Source: Pedosphaera sp. (GTDB lineage Bacteria > Verrucomicrobiota > Verrucomicrobiia > Limisphaerales > UBA9464). From it: 13,674 nucleotides of DNA. This document shows, one piece after another, positions 7,663 through 13,674 of this stretch. The position numbers and the translations under genes were made by a program. Position 1 is the stretch's first letter; every line of letters starts with the position of its first letter. Where the stretch lies: assembly GCA_009695405.1 (NCBI GenBank), contig SIAZ01000080.1, positions 1 to 13,674 on the forward strand. Reading direction: 5' to 3'. Under the pieces are notes generated by a model. That model ran no database searches. It saw nothing but the letters and a program-made list of their open reading frames with translations, and was not told the DNA's origin.

Positions 7663-8676
7663 ATGCTAACTCATCCGCTTGTTCAACGTCCCCCGCTTCG
7701 AACGGTTTCTATTATTGGATCCGGTTCTTATGTCCCAGCGCGGGTGCTTACCAATGCGGACCTTGAACGTTTAGTGGAGACGACCGATGAGTGGATCACC
7801 AGTCGCACAGGAATCCGTGAGCGACGGATTGCTGCCGACGGCGAAGCGACCTCGGATATGGCGGTGAGTGCGGCTGGTCGGGCGATGGAATCGGCAGGGA
7901 TTAGCTCCGAAGCGTTTGATCTTATTATCGTGGCCACCATCACACCCGATATGCTTTTCCCCAGCACGGCGTGCCTTGTTCAACAAAAATTAGGTGCGAA
8001 TCGCGCTGTCGCTTTTGATATCGAGGCCGCTTGTAGCGGATTTGTTTATGCACTGGAGATTGCAGCTCAGTTCATTCAGTCCCATTCTTTTCAGACAGCT
8101 TTGGTCATTGGTGCGGAAAAAATGAGTTCTGTCATCGATTGGGCTGATCGAAATACCTGCGTTTTGTTTGGTGATGGAGCCGGTGCGGCGGTTCTCCAGC
8201 ATCGACCGGGTTCTCAAGGACTGCTCACCACGTGTTTGGGTTCGGATGGGACCAAGGCAAGCTTGCTCGAACTTCCCGCAGGTGGAAGTGCCTGTCCTTC
8301 CACAGCAGAGTCGGTAGCGGGTCGGCTTCATTTTTTGCGTATGGATGGAAAGGAAATTTTTCGCAACGCAGTGACGGCTATGGTTTCTGCGGCAAACGAG
8401 GCGCTCTCGCGGTGTGGTATTGGTATTGAGCAGATTCGCTGCATCATTCCTCATCAAGCCAATCAGCGTATTTTGACTGCGGTTGGAGAACGTCTAGGGG
8501 CAACGTCCGGTCAGGTCTTTGTGAATGTAGATCGTTACGGAAATACCAGTGCTGCTAGTGTGGGAATTGCACTCGATGAAGCTGTCCGATCTGGGCGCAT
8601 TCAACGTGGCGATTTAGTGTTGGTGGTGGTGTTTGGCGCAGGTTTGACTTGGGGTGCTACGGTCTTGGAATGGTGA
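7663..8676 (+). CDS. fabH: 3-oxoacyl-[acyl-carrier-protein] synthase III (KAS III)
   Basis: This 337-residue enzyme condenses acetyl-CoA (or a branched primer) with malonyl-ACP to start type II fatty-acid synthesis in the cytosol. The catalytic triad is intact: Cys124 in EAACSGF, His264 in IIPHQAN and Asn294 in RYGNTSAAS. Other family marks are GSGSYVP near the N-terminus, TTDEWITSRTGIRERR (40-55), and the GDGAGA stretch at 170-175. The C-terminus ends FGAGLTWGATVLEW as usual. The ATG at 7663 adds about a dozen residues before the conserved core; no better start exists in frame. It is 15 bases downstream of plsX and almost surely cotranscribed. No Shine-Dalgarno sequence is visible, so translational coupling to plsX is possible. 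No clear terminator was found in the 70 bases before the convergent gene. Confidence 0.98.
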   Translation: MLTHPLVQRPPLRTVSIIGSGSYVPARVLTNADLERLVETTDEWITSRTGIRERRIAADGEATSDMAVSAAGRAMESAGISSEAFDLIIVATITPDMLFPSTACLVQQKLGANRAVAFDIEAACSGFVYALEIAAQFIQSHSFQTALVIGAEKMSSVIDWADRNTCVLFGDGAGAAVLQHRPGSQGLLTTCLGSDGTKASLLELPAGGSACPSTAESVAGRLHFLRMDGKEIFRNAVTAMVSAANEALSRCGIGIEQIRCIIPHQANQRILTAVGERLGATSGQVFVNVDRYGNTSAASVGIALDEAVRSGRIQRGDLVLVVVFGAGLTWGATVLEW

Positions 8677-8746
8677 TAAGTTTGGGAGTGCTAAGTCCTC
8701 TTGCCTCTTTTTTGAGTGCCGAGTTCGCCATTATTCTGCCGTCAAC

Positions 8747-9709
8747 CTAGGATGCCATGATTGTCTGAGATAGGTTCATTTGATGAAGGCGATCGCGAAT
8801 TTTCTCGAACTCTTGGTTTCCCTGACCTAGTTGATCTAAATCCCAAGTGTCGGCAAAGACCCGACCTTGTTTCAAAGAGAGTCCATGTCGGAGGGCGGCT
8901 TCCAAGGTTTCGGGCCGAGGGGGTGAAAATTGACCAATGGCTTGAAGCGTCTCAAGGGCTCCATTGCCAGAGCGAGTAGGAATGAGGGAGACCGTATTCG
9001 CGCCGCAACGAAAGGCAAACTCCGTCGATTGATTGGCCCAGTCGAGCGCTTCTGTTTCATCAAGGAAGGGTGGCTTTACCAGAATAAAGACTCGGAGATC
9101 CATACCTTGATCTCGAATAAAACCGGCGGCCCGTCTGAAACCATCCAAAGTGATTCCTTTATTGAGTCGCTCGAGCACCTGAGGATGCACTGTTTCTAGG
9201 CCGAGAGCGATTTCTAGATGAGTACTGTCGCCGAGTAAGTCGCGAAATGGGAGGATTCGTTGTTGGACTAATTGAGGGTGGCACTCCACCACCATTCGAC
9301 TAAACGGCCTGCAGCGGTCGGCGATAGCTGGCCAGTCTTGTGTCGGAATTGCTCCTGGATCAAAGAAGGATCCGGCGTTGTAGAGTTTGATACAGTCGGC
9401 GGCAGCGGAATGAAGCCTGCGGTCGGCGTCCATGACAAAATCGATTTGGGCGGGGATAGCGCCGAGCGGGACAGATTTTTGAAGAGTGTGACGCCAGAGA
9501 TCGCACATTAGGCAGTGCCAAGGGCATTCTCGATTAGTGAGGAAGACGGTTAGAATCGATAATATCGCCCGCGAAACATCGGGTTCAGATTCACGGAGCC
9601 AATGTGACGGTTGCAGCGAAGAAAGATCGGAGGTGTGTGGAATACCCTGCCGTTGATCGAGGATCCAACGGGTCTGCAAGTTGCGTTTTTTGGGATAAGG
9701 CAGCGCCAT
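8747..9709 (-). CDS. Radical SAM protein resembling archaeosine synthase subunit RaSEA
   Basis: This 320-residue protein carries the radical SAM cluster motif C-x3-C-x2-C at Cys62, Cys66 and Cys69 (ECPWHCLMCDLW), which binds a 4Fe-4S cluster and S-adenosylmethionine. The segments IKLYNAGSFFDPGAIP (107-122), VVECHP (140-145) and EIALGLETVHPQVLERLNKG (166-185) match the TIGR01210-type group that includes archaeal RaSEA. RaSEA works with ArcS to turn a lysine-modified preQ0 base into archaeosine in tRNA. Bacteria do not make archaeosine by the standard view, so the role here is unknown; a tRNA- or base-modifying role is only an inference. The ATG at 9709 (MALPYPKK) is preferred to a TTG at 9715. 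It converges with fabH and diverges from the TPR-redoxin gene; it has no operon partner. No Shine-Dalgarno sequence is seen. Confidence 0.85.
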   Translation of the reverse strand: MALPYPKKRNLQTRWILDQRQGIPHTSDLSSLQPSHWLRESEPDVSRAILSILTVFLTNRECPWHCLMCDLWRHTLQKSVPLGAIPAQIDFVMDADRRLHSAAADCIKLYNAGSFFDPGAIPTQDWPAIADRCRPFSRMVVECHPQLVQQRILPFRDLLGDSTHLEIALGLETVHPQVLERLNKGITLDGFRRAAGFIRDQGMDLRVFILVKPPFLDETEALDWANQSTEFAFRCGANTVSLIPTRSGNGALETLQAIGQFSPPRPETLEAALRHGLSLKQGRVFADTWDLDQLGQGNQEFEKIRDRLHQMNLSQTIMAS

Positions 9710-9814
9710 GATCAACAGTGCGAATGGAAGCGGATTTCGAGGTGAGACAACACATTTTCCGTTTAGAAATAACGATTAGGAAAGGCAGAGAAGCGGCGGA
9801 TTAGTTCGGGGAGG

Positions 9815-9820
9815 TATAAT
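9815..9820 (+). promoter_or_regulatory. Candidate -10 box (TATAAT) for the TPR-redoxin gene
   Basis: A perfect TATAAT lies 51 bases before the ATG at 9871, in the 161-base gap between two divergent genes. No recognisable -35 box sits at 16-18 bases upstream, so it needs either an activator or another sigma factor. A second weak pair, TTGGAC (9837-9842) and TAAGTT, lies closer to the start. Nothing else was recognised in this gap. Confidence 0.3.
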
Positions 9821-9870
9821 TGATTTAAGATGAGGCTTGGACTTGTTCTGTTCGACGATAAGTTTTAGCC

Positions 9871-12210
9871 ATGTTGTATCGTCGGTGGATGTCGCTGTTG
9901 TTTGGGTTTCTACTCGTGTCGCTTTGCCTCCCTCTTTGGGCGCAGACGCCGCCCTGGCCTTTGGGTAAGCCCGATGATGCAAAAGCGGTTGACCCCGGGC
10001 ACTCGATGCATGGTCAGGCCTTCAATGAAGGGCCACGTCAGCGTGCACGGTTGATGTCTGGCATTCCACAAATCTGGTTTGGAATTACCGCCACCAACGA
10101 ACTGGCTCGTCAATTCTTCCTTCAGGGCGTGGGACAATTACATGGTTTTTGGTATTTGGAATCCGAACGATCCTTTCGGGAATCGTCCTTTCACGACACC
10201 AACTGCGCGATGGCCTATTGGGGAATGGCTATGGCGAACGTCGGCAACTCCAAACGTGCCACCGATTTCATTCGTGAGGCCGACCTCCGGAAAGCCCAGG
10301 TGACCCATCGCGAACAGCTTTGGATCGGAGCTTTGAATGATTTTTACAAGGATCCTAAGCGCGATGAAAAGGAGCGCCGGAGGGATTACACACGCGCTTT
10401 GGAGACCCTTATTTTTGAGTTTCCCGATGATGTGGAGGCTAAAGCATTTTTGGCATTTCACGTCTGGGATAGTGATTATAAAGGGTGGCCTATTGGCAGT
10501 GCTCAAACTTTAGAATCTCTGTTAAAAGAGATTTTTGCTCTGCAACCTATGCATCCGTCGCACCATTATCGGATCCATTTATGGGATGGGGAAAAGGATG
10601 AGTCGGCGGTTCGAGCGATACCGTCGGCTTCAAAGTTAGGGCAAAGTTCGCCGGGGATAGCGCATTTGTGGCATATGCCAGGGCACACCTTTAATAAGTT
10701 GAAACGGTATCCGGATATGGCGTGGCAACAGGAGGCTTCGGTGCGGGTTGACAATACCCAACTAATGACCGACCGACTGATTCCGGATCAGATCCACAAT
10801 TATGCCCATAACAGTGAGTGGTTGGTGCAGACTTATAATTATATCGGACAGATTGGGAAGGCTTTGGATTTGTCCGTAAACATGATTGAGATGCCGCGAC
10901 ACCCGAGTTTTAACACACTGGATAAGCAGACGAACGGGCTCCCGTATGAAAAGAAAGGAACAGCGATGCAGGGGCGTCGTCGGTTGATGGAGACATTGCT
11001 TCGCTGGGAGATGTGGGATGAGACCCTCCGATTAGAGAGGACTCTGTCTTTGGAGGCGACGGCATTTGCCGAGGAGCAAGGGCGTCGGGCGAGGTTAGTT
11101 GGATTAGCTCACTTAGGGCTTGGCGAGATGGAGGCTGCGGCAACCCAAATGGCGGTACTGGAAGCTTCGATGAAACTTTTGCGTGATGAACGTCGAGGCC
11201 ATGTGGATGTTGCGGAGGCATCAGCCAAGGCGGCAAAGAAGGGGCGAGGGGAGATCGAACAAGCCATGGCAGAGGCATTAAAGCGAACTAGTGAGCCCTT
11301 AGAAAATTTGGAAAACTATGGTTACGAACTCAAGTTTGTTGCCGATTTGCGAGCGGGCAAGACCCTCGAAATGACCAATCGATTAGAGGCACTGAAGTCT
11401 ATCTCAAAGGAGCGATTAGCCGGATGGTGGTTTCAATTAGGTGAGACTCAGCGAGCACTCAAATTGGCAAAGGAAGCGGTCGATGGCGGGACCAACCAAG
11501 TGCATCCACTTGCGGTCCAGACAGAACTTTTGTGGAAGAGTGGTCAGACAAATCAGGCGATGAAGTCCTTTGCAACTTTGCGCGGACTCAGTGCTTGGAT
11601 TGAGACATCGTTGCCTATTTTTCGTCGGTTGGCGCCGGTGGCAAAGGCGGCAGGTTATACTAACGGTTGGAGAGTTGCTCGGATGTATCCGGCGGATTCG
11701 GGGGTGCGACCTGAATTGGAATCCTTGGGTTCGTTTCGTTGGAATCCGCAACCAGCACCAGCGCTCGAGGTAACCGGTGCGGACGGGAAACCCATTCGAT
11801 TATCAGATTATAGAGGGCGACCGCTTCTCTTGGTGTTTTATTTAGGGGCGGGTTGTGTTCACTGCGCTGAGCAATTGCAATTATTGACACCGCGTGTCCC
11901 CGACTTTAAGCAGGTTGGGATCGAAGTTTTGGCGGTGAGTTCAGATAATGTTGCGGGATTGGTTAAAACTATAAAAAAGGCCGATAAAGAAGGCGGTATT
12001 CCCTTTGTATTGGCTGCTGATCCAGCGTTGAAAGCATTTAAGGGCTGGCATGCTCACGATGATTTCGAGGGCACCGCATTGCATGGTGTTTTCCTTGTCG
12101 ATGGAGCGGGAAAACTGCGATGGCAGGAAATTGGGTTTGAACCCTTCACCGATTTCCACTTTCTTCTCTTGGAAGCGAAACGACTGCTAGGAATCCATCA
12201 AAAAGGCTAG
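9871..12210 (+). CDS. Exported TPR protein with C-terminal thioredoxin/peroxiredoxin-like (AhpC/TSA) domain
   Basis: This 779-residue protein starts with a signal peptide (MLYRRWMSLL, hydrophobic core, LPLWAQ), probably cleaved near residue 25, so it acts in the periplasm or outside the cell. Residues about 50-600 are helical with TPR-like repeats. They begin with a conserved block (FFLQGVGQLHGFWYLESERS, then AMAYWGMAMANVGN), and His268/His272 in HMPGHTF recall a TPR group with an HMPSH motif. Residues about 625-775 form a redoxin domain: IRLSDYRGRPLLLVFYLGAGC leads into Cys662-Val-His-Cys665, a redox-active CxxC as in thioredoxin-fold proteins rather than the single peroxidatic Cys of classic peroxiredoxins. 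It may reduce or repair exported proteins or act as a thiol peroxidase; the substrate is unknown. The ATG at 9871 is preferred over 9889 because it supplies the basic n-region. It is monocistronic, between a divergent and a convergent gene. Confidence 0.88.
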   Translation: MLYRRWMSLLFGFLLVSLCLPLWAQTPPWPLGKPDDAKAVDPGHSMHGQAFNEGPRQRARLMSGIPQIWFGITATNELARQFFLQGVGQLHGFWYLESERSFRESSFHDTNCAMAYWGMAMANVGNSKRATDFIREADLRKAQVTHREQLWIGALNDFYKDPKRDEKERRRDYTRALETLIFEFPDDVEAKAFLAFHVWDSDYKGWPIGSAQTLESLLKEIFALQPMHPSHHYRIHLWDGEKDESAVRAIPSASKLGQSSPGIAHLWHMPGHTFNKLKRYPDMAWQQEASVRVDNTQLMTDRLIPDQIHNYAHNSEWLVQTYNYIGQIGKALDLSVNMIEMPRHPSFNTLDKQTNGLPYEKKGTAMQGRRRLMETLLRWEMWDETLRLERTLSLEATAFAEEQGRRARLVGLAHLGLGEMEAAATQMAVLEASMKLLRDERRGHVDVAEASAKAAKKGRGEIEQAMAEALKRTSEPLENLENYGYELKFVADLRAGKTLEMTNRLEALKSISKERLAGWWFQLGETQRALKLAKEAVDGGTNQVHPLAVQTELLWKSGQTNQAMKSFATLRGLSAWIETSLPIFRRLAPVAKAAGYTNGWRVARMYPADSGVRPELESLGSFRWNPQPAPALEVTGADGKPIRLSDYRGRPLLLVFYLGAGCVHCAEQLQLLTPRVPDFKQVGIEVLAVSSDNVAGLVKTIKKADKEGGIPFVLAADPALKAFKGWHAHDDFEGTALHGVFLVDGAGKLRWQEIGFEPFTDFHFLLLEAKRLLGIHQKG

Positions 12211-12257
12211 ATAACTGGGGATGTTCGCTCCGGCTAAACTAACAAAGCGAATCGCCT

Positions 12258-13586
12258 CTATTTGTCTTCGAGACGGGTAATGCCGTCGAAATTAGGCGGA
12301 ATCGCCTCCGCGTAATTGGTGCATCTCTCGAAATAAATCGTGGCGGCTTTGTCACTATTGTCCGCCTGAATACAAGCGGCAAAGTGATGAGAAGCGTCCC
12401 TAAACTGCGCATTCCGATACAATTTAAGACCGGTGGCGAACACAGCGAGAGTTTTGATTTTTGTTGCTCGCAGAGGACTAGAGTCGGCATCGATGACCTC
12501 ATAGATTGAAGTCGGTTCGACCTTCCCTTTGAGGATCACTCGATCCACTTCACGCAAAGTCGCTTGATCCTGCGGTGAAAGTCGCTGATGGGTCTTTTCG
12601 CCGATCAAAACCGCAGACCCATACATTTTTGTCATGCCTTCGATGTGGGACGCAATGTTGACGGTGTCAGCGATTACTCCGCAGCCCATGCGGTCGGCAT
12701 CACCGAGGGTCCCGAGCATTAATTGACCGGTGTTGATACCGATACCGATTTTAAAGGGTGGGTTATCCGCTGTTATTTGCCCCTCGTTGAAGACGGATAA
12801 GGCCTGATGCATCGTCACTGATGCGGAGACGGCGTCACTCGGTTTGCCGACGAACAAGGCCATAATACCGTCACCGTAGATTTGGTTGATAAACCCTTGG
12901 TGCGCGTGTACCGCCGGTTGAATGAAAGAAAGGTAGCGATTGATCGTGGCGAAGATCCGTTGTGGGCCCAGTTTTTCGGAGAGAGTGGTGAACGAACGAA
13001 TATCTGCGAATAAGACGCTCATCTCCTTTTGAACACCTTCACCGAGGGTAACGTCGATGAGACTCTTTTTGCCGAGGATTTCGAGGAAGGTGAAGGGAAC
13101 AAAACGACGCGCGGCGGCGTCAAATTTGGACAGCGTCAGATGGGTGCGAAGGCGGGCGATCAGTTCGCTCTTTTTGAAGGGTTTAGTTAAATAGTCATTG
13201 GCACCCTTAGCCAAGCCTTCGACTAAGTCTTCTTCCCTCGCTTTGGCCGTCAGGAGAATGATGGGAATGCGCGACGTGTACAAGGACCGGATCTGTTGGG
13301 TGACTTCGTAGCCGTTGAGTTTTGGCATTACCACATCCAAAATGATGGCATCGGGCTGAAGTCCTTGGGCCAAGAGATTCAGTGCTTCTTCGCCGTTGTG
13401 GGCTTTTACTACGCTGAATCCTTCGACGCGTAGTTGGCTGTGCAATAACTGAAGGCTGATAGGTTCGTCATCAACCACCAAGATGGTGTGGTGACCTGCC
13501 CTAGGCACCGAGGCGAGGGCTATCTCAGACGGTGCATTCACAAGTTGTCGGTGAATGAGCTGGACTACCGGTGGCAAAGAGCTCAT
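12258..13586 (-). CDS. Response regulator with class III adenylate/guanylate cyclase-like output domain
   Basis: This 442-residue cytoplasmic protein has a receiver domain (about 33-152) with all key residues: Asp39-Asp40, phospho-acceptor Asp84 (ILDVVMP), Thr113 and Lys135 (TKPF). A class III cyclase domain follows (about 185-365). Its metal-binding aspartates are present, Asp195 (LFADIRSF) and Asp239 (IYGDG), as is Asn310 (ADTVN). However, the purine-selecting Lys position is Gln235 (INQIYGD). The usual D-Y/G-T stretch after RM reads G301-C302-G303, and the transition-state Arg of the AS(R) motif is His314 (IASHIEG). Residues about 378-442 form a short TPR-like tail ending NFDGITRLEDK, as in many REC- or CHASE2-linked cyclases. 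It may make cAMP or cGMP weakly, or have become a phosphorylation-controlled binding module. The ATG at 13586 sits about 30 residues before the receiver. The hybrid kinase at the left of the window is a possible but unproven partner. Confidence 0.93.
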   Translation of the reverse strand: MSSLPPVVQLIHRQLVNAPSEIALASVPRAGHHTILVVDDEPISLQLLHSQLRVEGFSVVKAHNGEEALNLLAQGLQPDAIILDVVMPKLNGYEVTQQIRSLYTSRIPIILLTAKAREEDLVEGLAKGANDYLTKPFKKSELIARLRTHLTLSKFDAAARRFVPFTFLEILGKKSLIDVTLGEGVQKEMSVLFADIRSFTTLSEKLGPQRIFATINRYLSFIQPAVHAHQGFINQIYGDGIMALFVGKPSDAVSASVTMHQALSVFNEGQITADNPPFKIGIGINTGQLMLGTLGDADRMGCGVIADTVNIASHIEGMTKMYGSAVLIGEKTHQRLSPQDQATLREVDRVILKGKVEPTSIYEVIDADSSPLRATKIKTLAVFATGLKLYRNAQFRDASHHFAACIQADNSDKAATIYFERCTNYAEAIPPNFDGITRLEDK

Positions 13587-13596
13587 AAAGCAGGGC

Positions 13597-13674
13597 GTGC
13601 TTAAAGAACTAGTATTGCAAGGGCGACGGATGGGATCTGAGGAAGTGGAGTGGTTACGGAGATGGATTGAGGAG
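13597..13674 (+). CDS. N-terminal start of a DUF4338/DruA-like protein, cut by right edge
   Basis: The last 26 codons read VLKELVLQGRRMGSEEVEWL followed by RRWIEE and stay open to the edge. This closely resembles the beginning of DUF4338-type proteins (named DruA in Druantia anti-phage systems), where a short LKxLxLQGR segment precedes a helix and then a HPxWxR motif. That diagnostic motif would fall just outside the window, so the call rests on pattern memory over few residues. The start may be GTG 13597, an in-frame ATG at 13555 (which would overlap the cyclase gene on the other strand by 32 bases), or ATG 13630. It is divergent from the cyclase gene with only ten bases between the preferred starts. 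DUF4338 genes often travel on mobile elements. No Shine-Dalgarno sequence is visible. Confidence 0.45.
   Translation, partial: MLKELVLQGRRMGSEEVEWLRRWIEE

Noticed and set aside
8677..8746. Terminator between the convergent fabH and radical SAM genes
   Set aside because: A T run is present, but no stable stem precedes it; only short direct repeats (GAGTGC) were seen.
12223..12251. Imperfect 7-bp inverted repeat between the convergent TPR-redoxin and cyclase genes as a bidirectional terminator
   Set aside because: It includes a G:U pair, has a 15-base loop and no adjacent T tract on either strand.
13588..13602. Short inverted repeat AAGCA-GGGCG-TGCTT between the divergent genes at the right end, as an operator or transposon end
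   Set aside because: Five base pairs are too few to distinguish from chance, and no second copy was found in the window.

Overview
The window looks like chromosomal DNA of a bacterium of roughly balanced base composition. It is probably from the Planctomycetota-Verrucomicrobiota group: the FucP-like MFS carrier, the TPR-redoxin fusion and the bacterial RaSEA-like radical SAM protein are all types I associate with that group. This placement is an inference from gene content, not a measured phylogeny. Hardly any gene has a clear Shine-Dalgarno sequence.

Layout, left to right. (1) 1-2574, minus strand: a large hybrid sensor histidine kinase (GAF-like, three PAS, HisKA, HATPase_c, start of a receiver), cut by the left edge. 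(2) 2710-2785: a tRNA-Ala(GGC) with encoded CCA, a plausible promoter and a strong terminator. (3) 2990-4018: a zinc-dependent medium-chain dehydrogenase. (4) 4149-5723: an MFS sugar-type transporter closed by a strong terminator. (5) 5856-8676: the conserved cluster DUF177(yceD)-rpmF-plsX-fabH, joining a ribosomal protein to the start of phospholipid and fatty-acid synthesis, with a perfect 10-bp hairpin between rpmF and plsX. (6) 8747-9709, minus strand: a radical SAM protein resembling archaeosine synthase subunit RaSEA. (7) 9871-12210: a secreted TPR protein with a C-terminal thioredoxin/peroxiredoxin-like domain carrying a CxxC. (8) 12258-13586, minus strand: a receiver fused to a class III nucleotide cyclase with several altered active-site positions. 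(9) 13597 to the right edge: the apparent start of a DUF4338/DruA-like protein, running divergently from the cyclase gene.

The core genes are housekeeping: the tRNA and the rpmF-plsX-fabH operon. Around them lie two signalling proteins, both with unusual sequence at key sites, and single genes for redox and modification functions. No stretch longer than 300 bases lacks a gene. No CRISPR array, complete insertion sequence, rRNA or prophage was seen. No convincing undescribed multi-gene system is visible. The best leads are the altered cyclase, the possible DruA-like gene beyond the right edge, the hairpin covering the plsX ribosome-binding region, and the bacterial RaSEA-like protein.
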